Shown here in pieces: positions 38,051-48,902 of a stretch of 64,000 nucleotides of DNA. The notes below the pieces were generated by a model, which saw nothing but the letters and a program-made list of their open reading frames with translations, did no database searches and was not told the DNA's origin. The position numbers and the translations under genes were made by a program. The DNA lies in the NCBI RefSeq assembly GCF_008931805.1, contig NZ_CP044399.1, positions 4,637,370 through 4,701,369 on the forward strand, written 5' to 3'. This DNA is from Moritella marina ATCC 15381. Lineage in GTDB: Bacteria > Pseudomonadota > Gammaproteobacteria > Enterobacterales > Moritellaceae. Position 1 is the stretch's first letter. Each line of letters opens with the position of its first letter.

Positions 38051-38584
38051 ATGAAACACACTGTTGAAGTGATGATCACTGAAGCTGACGTGCAAGCAAA
38101 AGTAAAAGAATTAGCGGCACAAATTGAAACGCATTACCAAGATACTGATACGCTAATCATTGTTTGTTTATTACGTGGTTCGGTTATCTATATGTCGGAT
38201 CTGTGTCGCCACATTAATTTACCGATTGAATTGGATTTCATGACAGCATCTAGCTACGGTAATTCAATGGAAAGTAACCGTGATGTACGCATCTTAAAAG
38301 ACTTAGATAGCGACATTAAAGGTAAAGATGTACTTATCGTTGAAGACATCATTGATACGGGGTTCACGTTAAGCAAGATCAAAACGATGTTAGAACTGCG
38401 CGACCCTAAATCAATTACTATCACTACGTTACTTGATAAGCCTTCTCGTCGTGAAGTTAACGTACCTGTTGATTGGGTTGGTTTTGAGATCCCAGATGAA
38501 TTCGTGGTTGGTTATGGTATCGATTACGGTCAAAAATACCGTAACTTGCCTTACGTAGGTAAAGTTGTACCGTTAGAAGGTTAA
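38051..38584 (+). CDS. hpt: Hypoxanthine phosphoribosyltransferase
   Basis: 177-residue purine salvage enzyme that makes IMP (and GMP) from hypoxanthine or guanine and PRPP. The PRPP-binding motif [17 protein letters not shown] is intact. [14 protein letters not shown] and [20 protein letters not shown] are the flexible-loop and pyrophosphate sites. [17 protein letters not shown] is the C-terminal base-binding block. TTTGGAGAAACTAACATG sets the start. A GC-rich repeat and an IS element follow. Confidence 0.96.
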   Translation: MKHTVEVMITEADVQAKVKELAAQIETHYQDTDTLIIVCLLRGSVIYMSDLCRHINLPIELDFMTASSYGNSMESNRDVRILKDLDSDIKGKDVLIVEDIIDTGFTLSKIKTMLELRDPKSITITTLLDKPSRREVNVPVDWVGFEIPDEFVVGYGIDYGQKYRNLPYVGKVVPLEG

Positions 38585-38631
38585 TTTCTAGTAATAAGCC
38601 TAAGACATAACCTGCCTAACCGCCTAAGACT

Positions 38632-38730
38632 GACCCCCTCCCAACCTCCCCTGCTTTTTATTGTAAATAAGAAGGGAGGGGATAAGAGCTGACCCCACCC
38701 TAACCCTCCCCTACTTTTTATATAAAAATA
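38632..38730. repeat. GC-rich inverted-repeat element, copy C, left part
   Basis: Two C-rich arms (GACCCCCTCCC at 38632, GACCCCACCCTAACCCTCCC at about 38693) lie before the IS. The right part resumes at 39988 after it. Confidence 0.75.
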
Positions 38731-38773
38731 TGTAGTGGTCAAGTAAAACTGTACACCTAGATAGGCGTTTAAA

Positions 38774-39918
<1,145 letters not shown>

Positions 39919-39987
39919 TGTGTACACCGTTTTTATGTTGAGGGTATTCTATCCCATTTAGGTGTACAGATTCATTAAACCACTTCA

Positions 39988-40084
39988 ATAGAAGGGAGGG
40001 GATAAAATAGCGCCAAGCTAAATTGACAACGAAGTCTTGCTCTTATTCCTCCCCTTAACTTTAGGGGGAGGCTAGGAGGGGGTC
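39988..40084. repeat. GC-rich inverted-repeat element, copy C, right part
   Basis: It resumes GAAGGGAGGGGATAAAATAG, contains GAAGTCTTGCTC and ends GGAGGGGGTC, in the same order as copy B. Joining it to the left part restores the hairpin CCCTCCCCTA/GAAGGGAGGGG. Confidence 0.8.
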
Positions 40085-40152
40085 TTTAACTAGCATTTCT
40101 ACCGCTTTCCAGTATAATTCAGCTCCCATTCTTTACTGGATTTGTCCATCAC

Positions 40153-41079
40153 ATGACGTTAGCACTTGAAATAAAAGGGCTCCAGAAGACGTATTCTGGC
40201 GGAGTTCAGGCGGTAAAAAATATAGATCTAACCGTAGCAAAAGGCGATTTTTATGCGCTACTCGGGCCTAACGGTGCGGGTAAGTCGACTACGATCGGCG
40301 TGATGAGCTCACTGGTAAATAAAACAGCAGGGCAAGTTAAGATCTTCGGTTTTGATATTGATACTGACCTTGAAGCGGCAAAGAGCCATATTGGTTTAGT
40401 ACCACAAGAATTTAATTTTAATCCGTTTGAGAAAATTGAAAACATTATTGTCAATCAGGCGGGTTATTACGGTGTGCCACGTAAAGAAGCGTTAGTGCGT
40501 TGTGAAGCATTGCTAAAACAGCTGGAATTATGGGATAAACGCCATGAAGCGGCGCGTAATTTATCGGGTGGTATGAAACGCCGATTAATGATCGCACGGG
40601 CGTTAGTGCATAACCCACAATTACTTATTTTAGATGAACCGACTGCGGGTGTTGATATTGAACTGCGCCGTACTATGTGGGAGTTCTTACAACGTAAGAA
40701 CGAAGAGGGTATTACCATTATCCTGACAACGCATTATTTAGAAGAAGCGGAAATGCTGTGCCGTAATATTGGTATTATTGATAAAGGTTTGTTAATTGAG
40801 AATACCTCGATGAAGTCGCTGTTATCGAAACTTAATAGTGAGTCCTATCTATTAGATATCAACAGTCAATTAATTAAACCTGAATTAGACGGTTACAGTT
40901 GTCGATTATTGGATGATCATACTTTAGAAGTGGACGTGGCTAAGAGCCGTGGCTTGAATTCGTTATTTGCACAATTAGCGGCGATGAATATTCAAGTGCA
41001 GGGTATCCGTAATAAAGAGAATCGTTTAGAAGCGCTGTTTATGGATATAGTGGAGCAGGGGCGTCAAGCTGCCTCTTAA
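40153..41079 (+). CDS. ABC-2 type exporter, ATP-binding protein (YadG-like)
   Basis: 308-residue ATPase. Walker A GPNGAGKST, Q-loop QEFNF, signature LSGGMKRR, Walker B LLILDEPTAGVD and the H-loop TTHYLEEAEML are intact. The last 80 residues form the short C-terminal domain common in drug and polysaccharide-type ABC-2 systems. It resembles E. coli YadG, whose partner is YadH. The partner here lies 326 bases downstream, the gap filled with repeats. Substrate unknown. Confidence 0.88.
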   Translation: MTLALEIKGLQKTYSGGVQAVKNIDLTVAKGDFYALLGPNGAGKSTTIGVMSSLVNKTAGQVKIFGFDIDTDLEAAKSHIGLVPQEFNFNPFEKIENIIVNQAGYYGVPRKEALVRCEALLKQLELWDKRHEAARNLSGGMKRRLMIARALVHNPQLLILDEPTAGVDIELRRTMWEFLQRKNEEGITIILTTHYLEEAEMLCRNIGIIDKGLLIENTSMKSLLSKLNSESYLLDINSQLIKPELDGYSCRLLDDHTLEVDVAKSRGLNSLFAQLAAMNIQVQGIRNKENRLEALFMDIVEQGRQAAS

Positions 41080-41083
41080 CCAC

Positions 41084-41178
41084 GAATTGATTAAAGACGA
41101 GAGCACGGCGTGAATACATCCTTGTAGCCTTGGGGTTGGCATCCCTGCCAACAACAGCTCTCTTTCTTTAATGAATTC
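41084..41178. repeat. Hairpin-type repeat in the exporter gap
   Basis: GAATTGATTAAAGACGAGAGC on the left is mirrored by GCTCTCTTTCTTTAATGAATTC on the right. The centre holds the palindrome GTTGGCATCCCTGCCAAC. No coding frame. Confidence 0.65.
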
Positions 41179-41211
41179 ATTATGTATTAAATCGTATGCA
41201 TTGAGTTATGA

Positions 41212-41250
41212 GTTAAATAAAGACGACAACAGTTGTCTTTATTTATTAAC
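41212..41250. repeat. Palindrome in the exporter gap
   Basis: AATAAAGACGACAACAGTTGT continues into its own complement with one or two mismatches, forming a hairpin of about 17 pairs. It has no T run and so is not a classical terminator. Confidence 0.6.
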
Positions 41251-41335
41251 TCTCCACGGATTATTTCGTCGTTTGCACAATGGTTGAATTAGTTACGAGT
41301 TAAGCAAAGACTGCGCAAGGTTTTTCCTTGCTCTT

Positions 41336-41374
41336 GCTCCTCCCCTTTTTGAAGGGGGAGGTTGGGAGGGGGTC
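41336..41374. repeat. GC-rich inverted-repeat element, copy D (partial)
   Basis: Only the right arm is present: CTCCTCCCC, then GGGGGAGGTTGGGAGGGGGTC. A weaker match (CAAAGACTGCGCAAGG) lies before it. Confidence 0.65.
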
Positions 41375-41405
41375 TGCACTGGCACTTAAATAGGTTAGTT
41401 ATAAA

Positions 41406-42176
41406 ATGAAAGCAAATTATTTAATCGCGTTTAAAAGTATTTTAAATAAAGAGATCACCCGTTTTACCCGTATTTGGGTGCAAACGTTAGTGCCGCCAGC
41501 TATTACGATGTCGTTGTACTTTGTAATATTCGGTAATCTCATCGGTTCTCGGGTAGGGCTGATGGATGGCTTTAGTTATATGGCGTTTATTGTTCCTGGT
41601 TTGATTATGATGTCGGTGATCACCAATTCGTATTCGAATGTGGCATCGTCGTTTTACAGTGCTAAGTTCCAGGGTAATATTGAAGAATTGTTAGTATCGC
41701 CAGTACCGACGTATATCATTATTGCGGGTTATGTAGGTGGTGGTGTTGCACGTGGTGTGCTGGTGGGCTTTATTGTTACCTGCGTATCGCTGTTCTTTGT
41801 ACCACTACAGATCCATAGTGTATTAGTGATTGTCACTACGTTATTACTGACTTCGATTTTATTCGCGTTAGCGGGTTTATTAAATGCCATTTTTGCGAAA
41901 AGCTTTGATGACATTTCCATTATTCCAACGTTTATATTAACGCCGTTAACCTATTTAGGCGGGGTGTTTTATTCAACATCATTGCTACCACCTGTATGGG
42001 AAACTATTTCACACGCCAATCCAATTATCTATATGGTCAGCGCGTTCCGTAATGGTTTCTTAGGTATTGAAAATATTCCATTATTCTATTCATTTGCTGT
42101 CATCATCGGCTTTATCGCCGTGTTATATACACTGGTATATCGCTTGATCAGTAAAGGTGTAGGTTTAAGAAGTTAA
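41406..42176 (+). CDS. ABC-2 type exporter, permease (YadH-like)
   Basis: 256-residue inner-membrane protein with about six membrane helices and the ABC-2 signature region (NIEELLVSPVPTYIIIAGYVGGGVARG). It closes with LTPLTYLGGVFYSTSLLPPVWETISHANPI, typical of YadH-like permeases. It should pair with the ATPase at 40153-41079. Weak ribosome binding site (TTAGTTATAAAATG). Substrate unknown. Confidence 0.88.
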   Translation: MKANYLIAFKSILNKEITRFTRIWVQTLVPPAITMSLYFVIFGNLIGSRVGLMDGFSYMAFIVPGLIMMSVITNSYSNVASSFYSAKFQGNIEELLVSPVPTYIIIAGYVGGGVARGVLVGFIVTCVSLFFVPLQIHSVLVIVTTLLLTSILFALAGLLNAIFAKSFDDISIIPTFILTPLTYLGGVFYSTSLLPPVWETISHANPIIYMVSAFRNGFLGIENIPLFYSFAVIIGFIAVLYTLVYRLISKGVGLRS

Positions 42177-42186
42177 AAGCTAAAGA

Positions 42187-42270
42187 GACCCCCTCCCAGC
42201 CTCCCCCTAAAGATAAGGGGAGGAGTGGTCTTATTCCCCCCTTTGTTTTAAGGGGGGGCTAGGGGGGGTC
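42187..42270. repeat. GC-rich inverted-repeat element, copy E (short)
   Basis: It starts GACCCCCTCCCAGCCTCCCC and ends GGGCTAGGGGGGGTC. Short version with a loop of about 35 bases. Same orientation as copy A. Confidence 0.75.
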
Positions 42271-42301
42271 ATCACTAAATATTTAAAACTCGGTAAAAGA
42301 C

Positions 42302-43003
42302 ATGAACACTAATCAGCAAACAACACAAGACGATGCTATGGGTAATTCTCGCGAGATCACCACTAACCAAACAGGCTTGAACGAGCACTTAGACGAAGTG
42401 GTGCTAAAGCATTTAGCGCATAAATTCCGTAAACCATACCGTCAGCATACGGTTGAAGCATTTGAACAGATGCAAGCGATTGTTGCAGCAGATCCACGCC
42501 CAATTATCTTTGATTCATGCTGTGGTGTAGGAGAAAGTACGGCAAAAATCGCACAACTGCACCCAGACTGTTTAGTATTTGGTATGGATAAGTCTGCAGA
42601 CCGCTTAGATCGTAATGAGCAGCATCGTCATGCGCATCAAGTGGATGGTCAGGTTTACCATTTGTTCCAAGTTGATTTAAATGATTTATGGCGTTTAGCG
42701 GTTGATGCAGGTTGGCAGTTACACAAGCATTATATCTTGTATCCAAACCCATGGCCGAAAGCCAAACATTTACAACGTCGCTGGCATGGCGCCGCGGTAT
42801 TCCCGTCTATTATCGCTTTAGGTGGTGAATTGGAGTTACGCAGTAACTGGCCGTTGTATTTACAAGAGTTTCAGCGTGCGTTGGAGTTGGCGAAAGTTGA
42901 TAGTGAATTGCAGACTTATACGGCTGCTGAAGCGACAACGCCGTTCGAACGTAAGTATTGGGCGAGTGGTCAAACTTCATGGCAGTTATTAGCTAAGTTG
43001 TAG
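42302..43003 (+). CDS. TrmB-like SAM-dependent methyltransferase
   Basis: 233-residue cytoplasmic protein related to tRNA (guanine-N7)-methyltransferase. The SAM site is IIFDSCCGVGESTAKIA and the TrmB-type catalytic block is YPNPWPKAKHLQRRWH (FPDPWPKKRHHKRR-like in TrmB). The final block TPFERKYWASGQTSWQLL is TrmB-like too. The usual aspartate of PDPWPK is replaced by Asn. Whether this is a second, specialised enzyme or the only TrmB is not visible here. It precedes the polysaccharide locus with a bidirectional terminator in between. Confidence 0.75.
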   Translation: MNTNQQTTQDDAMGNSREITTNQTGLNEHLDEVVLKHLAHKFRKPYRQHTVEAFEQMQAIVAADPRPIIFDSCCGVGESTAKIAQLHPDCLVFGMDKSADRLDRNEQHRHAHQVDGQVYHLFQVDLNDLWRLAVDAGWQLHKHYILYPNPWPKAKHLQRRWHGAAVFPSIIALGGELELRSNWPLYLQEFQRALELAKVDSELQTYTAAEATTPFERKYWASGQTSWQLLAKL

Positions 43004-43047
43004 ACCGTACTGTTTACGCAAAGATGTAGTTTATAAATTATAGAATG

Positions 43048-43079
43048 AAAAATGCCGAATGAATTCATTCGGCATTTTT
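43048..43079. terminator. Bidirectional rho-independent terminator
   Basis: A perfect palindrome, AATGCCGAATGAATTCATTCGG-type, flanked by A and T runs. It separates the TrmB-like gene from the convergent wzz gene. Confidence 0.88.
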
Positions 43080-43109
43080 GTATCTGTTAATATCTATATG
43101 TATAAATAA

Positions 43110-44303
<1,194 letters not shown>

Positions 44304-44786
44304 TCAGTTCTCTAGGTTAACGTCAATGAGTTATGATCAATTTAATGATGCAATAACGCTGGAATTAGGTCGATTTAGCAGGCATTTTACGTTACTTAAG
44401 TAAGTAATGAAAGTATTACAAACAGAGCGCTGACACACGGTTACAAAATAATGGCATTGTATTGACTTGGATATTGTATAATTCCACATGCCAAAGGTTT
44501 TAAACTATGCCATACCTGGTTTTTAAAGTCATACCTGATTTTTAAAGTTATACCTGTATCTAATAGTTAATACTTAGATTGGCTTAATTTAACCTTTGTA
44601 ACCAATAGGTAGTAGCTAAATTGCTTGCTCAAATGGGATAGTTATGCGAACATAGCGTCGTTTTTGAGTGTAAATAGAAAGTAATAAATAGAAAGTAATA
44701 AATAGAGTGTTTGTTTGTAATACTTTATGGTTGTGTTAATTATTATAATTTAATGAGTCATCGGTCTTGGGGTACTGCAACCCTAG

Positions 44787-44799
44787 GGCGGTAGCGTGC
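44787..44799 (+). promoter_or_regulatory. ops element (RfaH recruitment site)
   Basis: GGCGGTAGCGTGC is an exact match to the E. coli ops core. It lies 118 bases before wza and after a plausible promoter region. In known systems RfaH binds the paused polymerase at ops and keeps it elongating through long surface-polysaccharide operons. Confidence 0.88.
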
Positions 44800-44829
44800 T
44801 TGTTGATACAATAAATTAATACTTTACTC

Positions 44830-44865
44830 TATTTCGCTATTTCGCTATTTCGCTATTTCGCTATT
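44830..44865. repeat. 8-bp tandem repeat (TATTTCGC)4
   Basis: Four perfect units plus TATT, between the ops element and wza, in the expected untranslated leader. Confidence 0.95.
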
Positions 44866-44916
44866 GTCGCATTACCGCGTATAACCCCGTCACTATAAAA
44901 TATAACTCTGGATATT

Positions 44917-46146
44917 ATGAATCATTATAAAAGATTATTGGTGGCTGCGGCCTTACCTATAATACTAGCGGGTTGTACTGTACCTGGCTCTTATCTGAAC
45001 GTAGATAGCTTAAATATAGACGTTCAACAAACATCTGCAAAAAATAATGATAATAATTACGGAGATAGCTCAGAAAGTGTTGATATTTTAGATCGCGTTA
45101 ATTTATATCCATTAACGGCAGACAAAATGGCGACCTACAAAGCGCCGCGCCAAAGTGCACAGATTAATCCGGCATTAGATGCCAAGCTAGCGGCGTATGA
45201 ATACCGCGTTGGTGCGGGTGATATTTTAAATGTGACTATTTGGGATCACCCTGAATTAACGATTCCTGCAGGTTCTTACCGTAGTGCCAGTGAATCGGGT
45301 AACTGGGTACACGCAGACGGTACTATTTTCTATCCTTATATCGGTTTTGTTGACGTTGCAGATAAAACAGTAGTTGAAATTCGCGCTATGTTAACTAAAA
45401 AACTAGCCAAGTTTATCGAAACGCCACAAGTCGACGTCAATGTTGCGGCATTCCGCTCTAAAAAAACGTACATCACAGGTGAAGTGAATAAACCTGGTCA
45501 GCAATTTATTAGTAATGTACCACTAACGGTACTGGATGCGATTAACAGTGCGGGAGGGTTAGCGGAAGACGCGGATTGGCGTAATATTACCTTAACCCGC
45601 CAAGGCTCTGAACAAGCACTGTCGCTATACGCTTTGATGCAACGCGGTGATTTAACTCAAAACCGATTATTAATGCCGGGTGATATTATTCATGTGCCAC
45701 GTAACGATGGCCAAAAAGTATTTGTCATGGGTGAAGTGAAAGAGCCTAAGTTGTTAAAGATTGACCGTGCCGGCATGAGCCTGACTGAAGCATTAAGCAG
45801 CGTTGGCGGTATTAACCAGCTCGCTGCAGATGCTACTGGTATCTTTGTGGTTCGTGCTAACCGCACTGTAGATATCGACAATGTTGAATCAAAGAATGAA
45901 TCGACTACTGAATTAAAAGCTGAATCAAAAGACACTGCAAATACGATTGCTGACATTTATCAACTCGATATTAGCAATGCTGCGGCCTTGGTTATTGGCA
46001 CTGAATTCGAATTACAACCTTACGACATTGTTTACGTAACAGCGGCGCCGATTACCCGTTGGAATCGTGTTATCGGTCAGATATTACCAACAGTTTCAGG
46101 ATTTAATCAGCTGACTGAAGGCATTAATAATGTGAGGGCTTGGTAA
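44917..46146 (+). CDS. wza: Polysaccharide export outer-membrane lipoprotein Wza
   Basis: 409-residue export channel protein. A lipoprotein signal ends in ILAGC (Cys20). The Poly_export domain begins with YRVGAGDILNVTIWDHPEL. Two SLBB domains follow (KTYITGEVNKPGQQFI, KVFVMGEVKEPKLLKI). The C-terminal YDIVYVTAAPITRWNRVIGQILPTV is the amphipathic outer-membrane helix region of Wza. A low-complexity Ser/Glu/Lys insert (VESKNESTTELKAESKD) is unusual. First gene of the operon behind ops. Confidence 0.95.
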   Translation: MNHYKRLLVAAALPIILAGCTVPGSYLNVDSLNIDVQQTSAKNNDNNYGDSSESVDILDRVNLYPLTADKMATYKAPRQSAQINPALDAKLAAYEYRVGAGDILNVTIWDHPELTIPAGSYRSASESGNWVHADGTIFYPYIGFVDVADKTVVEIRAMLTKKLAKFIETPQVDVNVAAFRSKKTYITGEVNKPGQQFISNVPLTVLDAINSAGGLAEDADWRNITLTRQGSEQALSLYALMQRGDLTQNRLLMPGDIIHVPRNDGQKVFVMGEVKEPKLLKIDRAGMSLTEALSSVGGINQLAADATGIFVVRANRTVDIDNVESKNESTTELKAESKDTANTIADIYQLDISNAAALVIGTEFELQPYDIVYVTAAPITRWNRVIGQILPTVSGFNQLTEGINNVRAW

Positions 46147-46577
46147 TGTTTAATAATATTTTAGTGGTGTGCGTGGGTAATATTTGCCGCTCACCATCGG
46201 GCGAGTATTTACTTAAGTCGTTATTACCGAATAAAAACATCGAATCAGCGGGTGTTGGTGCGCTTGTCGGTAAACCTGCAGATAAACAGGCTTGTCAGGT
46301 TGCGGAAGAAAATGGTATTAGCTTAGCTGGCCATCAAGGTCGTCAGTTAACGTCTGCATTATGTCGTGAGTTTGATTTGATCTTAGTGATGGAACAAGGT
46401 CATATCAATGCGGTGACCAATATTGCCCCTGAAGCCCGTGGTAAAACGATGTTGTTTAGCCAATGGTTACAAAAACAAGATATACCTGATCCGTATCGCC
46501 AAAGTAAAGAAGCGTTTGATCATGCTTATAAACTCATTGAAGCTTCAGCTAATGCTTGGGCTAAAAAGTTAAGCTAG
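46146..46577 (+). CDS. wzb: Low-molecular-weight protein tyrosine phosphatase Wzb
   Basis: 143-residue cytoplasmic phosphatase that removes phosphate from the tyrosine kinase Wzc. The active-site P-loop CVGNICRS is at residues 9-16 and the general-acid aspartate lies in DIPDPYRQS. The ATG shares its A with the wza stop (TAATG), so translation is coupled. Length and order are as in other wza-wzb-wzc sets. Confidence 0.95.
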   Translation: MFNNILVVCVGNICRSPSGEYLLKSLLPNKNIESAGVGALVGKPADKQACQVAEENGISLAGHQGRQLTSALCREFDLILVMEQGHINAVTNIAPEARGKTMLFSQWLQKQDIPDPYRQSKEAFDHAYKLIEASANAWAKKLS

Positions 46578-46613
46578 GTTATTAAATTTAAATATTGGAA
46601 TTAGATAATAATT

Positions 46614-48821
46614 ATGAGCAGTAATACTCTTAATCAAACGAATAAACCGCAGCCGTCGCAGAACGTAATCAAGAGTAGCGATGCGGACGAAATCGATTTA
46701 GGTAAATTATTCGGTATATTACTCGATGCGCGTTGGGGCATTATCGCCATTATTTTTATCTTTACGATATTTGGTGTCGCTTATGCGTTATTAGCAACAC
46801 CGGTTTACAAAGCAGATGCGTTAATCCAAGTTGAACAAAAGAGCAGTGGCATGTCGGCATTGGTTGGCGACATGGGCGATATGTTTTCTAGTGAGTCGTC
46901 AGCGACAACTGAAGTTGAGATCATTAAGTCACGTATGATCTTAAGTAAAACGGTTGAAAAACTAAATTTAACCACACTTGCTGTGCCAACATATTTACCT
47001 TATGTAGGTAAAGGGCTGGCTCGTATTAGTGGCCAACAGAATGACATTGCTATTAGCCGTTTTGACATCCCAAGTTATGCATATGTAGAGCCTGCATTTA
47101 GTTTGATTATTGATGATGCCAGTAAAGGTGCTTATTCATTATATGACGCCGATGAACGTAAGGTATTATCAGGTGTTGTCGGTGAGCTAGCGCAAAACAA
47201 TGAATACCGTTTATTCGTACAAGCGTTAGTAGGTAACAATGCAGATGAATTTGCTGTTGTTAAACGATCTCAATTTGATGCAATTCAATGGTTACAAGCT
47301 GGTTTATCGGTAAGTGAGCGCGGTAAGCAAACGGGAATTTTACAGTTATCGTTTAGTGGTGAAGATAAAGTTTTAATTCAAGCTATTTTGAATGATGTAA
47401 GCCAGAATTACTTTTTACAAAATGTAGATCGAAATTCAGCAGAAGCAGAAAAAAGCTTGACGTTTTTACAAGGCCATTTGCCTAATATTAAAGTTGAATT
47501 AACAGCGTCTGAAGATATTCTTAATCGTTTCCGTCAAGCAAATGATTCGATTGATTTGGGCTTAGAAGCGCAATCTACGTTAAACGTTATGGTTGCACTC
47601 GAAAAACAGTTAAATGAACTTACCTTTAAAGAAAGTGAAATTAGCCAACGCTTTACCAAGGACCATCCTGCGTATAAATCGTTACTTGATAAACGCGAGG
47701 TATTGTTAGCGAAACAAGACAAGCTAAATGCATTAGTACAACAGTTACCGAAAACGCAACGTGATGTATTACGCATGAAGCGTGATGTTGAAGTAAATCA
47801 GCAGATTTATATTCAATTGCTGAATAAGGTTCAAGAGCTGAATATTTTAAAAGCGGGTACGGTTGGTAACGTTCGTATTTTAGATACAGCACAAGCCTAT
47901 AGCAACGCGGTTAAACCGAAGAAATCACTGATTGTGGTATTAGCGACCTTATTAGGGGGCATACTCTCGGTTGCTGTTGTACTAGTACGTGCGGCATTGC
48001 ATAAAGGTGTTGAAAACCCAGATGAAGTTGAAGCATTAGGGTTACCGGTTTATGCGAGCATCCCAATGTCTGATTGGCAGGCTGAAATGGACAGCAAGCT
48101 TAAGCATAACAAGCGTAAGAAAAAATTCGAATTACATGAAACATTATTAGCTGAATCAAACCCTGCTGATCTGTCAATTGAAGCATTACGTGGTTTGCGT
48201 ACCAGCATGCACTTTGCCATGATGGAAGCGAAGAACAATGTGGTTATGATCTCGGGTCCTGCACCTGGTATTGGTAAATCGTTTGTATCGGTAAACTTTG
48301 CCGCTGTTATTGCGAAGACAGGCCAAAAAGTACTGATTGTCGATGGTGATATGCGTAAAGGTTATTTACAACGTCACTTCAACCTTAATTGGGATCGTGG
48401 CTTGTCAGAAATGCTTTCAGGTAAGTTAGAAACTAAAGACGTAATTAAAACATCGGGCATTGAAAATCTAGATGTGATTACTCGTGGTCAAATCCCACCA
48501 AACCCTTCTGAATTGTTAATGCATCCGCGCTTTGCTGATTTTGTTGAATGGGCATCAAGCCAATATGATTTAGTTATCATCGATACGCCACCTGTACTTG
48601 CGGTAACAGACCCAAGTATTGTTGGTGCGCTTGCCGGAACAACCTTGATGGTTGGACGCTTTGGTCAAAATACAGTAAAAGAAATTGAAGTCGCACGTCA
48701 CCGCTTTGAAATGGCAGGGATTGAAGTGAAAGGTTTTATTCTGAATGCTGTAGAGAAGAAGGCTAGTTCGTCTTATGGCTATGGTTATTATAATTATAGC
48801 TATGAGAGTGATAAACTTTAA
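46614..48821 (+). CDS. wzc: Tyrosine-protein kinase / chain-length regulator Wzc
   Basis: 735-residue inner-membrane BY-kinase. A Wzz-like N-terminal part has the first helix at about 40-60 (WGIIAIIFIFTIFGVAYALL). A large periplasmic helical domain follows, then the second helix near 440 (SLIVVLATLLGGILSVAVVLV). The cytoplasmic kinase has Walker A GPAPGIGKSF, Walker A' VLIVDGDMRKG and Walker B LVIIDTPP. The C-terminal Tyr cluster (SSSYGYGYYNYSYES) is the autophosphorylation site. It works with Wza and Wzb in polymer export. Confidence 0.95.
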   Translation: MSSNTLNQTNKPQPSQNVIKSSDADEIDLGKLFGILLDARWGIIAIIFIFTIFGVAYALLATPVYKADALIQVEQKSSGMSALVGDMGDMFSSESSATTEVEIIKSRMILSKTVEKLNLTTLAVPTYLPYVGKGLARISGQQNDIAISRFDIPSYAYVEPAFSLIIDDASKGAYSLYDADERKVLSGVVGELAQNNEYRLFVQALVGNNADEFAVVKRSQFDAIQWLQAGLSVSERGKQTGILQLSFSGEDKVLIQAILNDVSQNYFLQNVDRNSAEAEKSLTFLQGHLPNIKVELTASEDILNRFRQANDSIDLGLEAQSTLNVMVALEKQLNELTFKESEISQRFTKDHPAYKSLLDKREVLLAKQDKLNALVQQLPKTQRDVLRMKRDVEVNQQIYIQLLNKVQELNILKAGTVGNVRILDTAQAYSNAVKPKKSLIVVLATLLGGILSVAVVLVRAALHKGVENPDEVEALGLPVYASIPMSDWQAEMDSKLKHNKRKKKFELHETLLAESNPADLSIEALRGLRTSMHFAMMEAKNNVVMISGPAPGIGKSFVSVNFAAVIAKTGQKVLIVDGDMRKGYLQRHFNLNWDRGLSEMLSGKLETKDVIKTSGIENLDVITRGQIPPNPSELLMHPRFADFVEWASSQYDLVIIDTPPVLAVTDPSIVGALAGTTLMVGRFGQNTVKEIEVARHRFEMAGIEVKGFILNAVEKKASSSYGYGYYNYSYESDKL

Positions 48822-48902
48822 AGCTAACCTTTTGGAAATTATAGCATTAATTTTAAATTTGTGCTTAAAAATTAATTATATAAACTTTAACTAAGAGTGA
48901 AA

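Larger units (their letters stand above)
44304..44916. promoter_or_regulatory. Divergent control region of wzz and the capsule operon
   Basis: 613 AT-rich bases. It contains a 19-bp direct repeat (CATACCTG(G/A)TTTTTAAAGT at 44511 and 44530), a 14-bp direct repeat (AAATAGAAAGTAAT at 44672 and 44686), the ops element at 44787 and an 8-bp tandem repeat at 44830. No convincing short gene. The operon promoter should lie left of the ops site. Confidence 0.6.
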
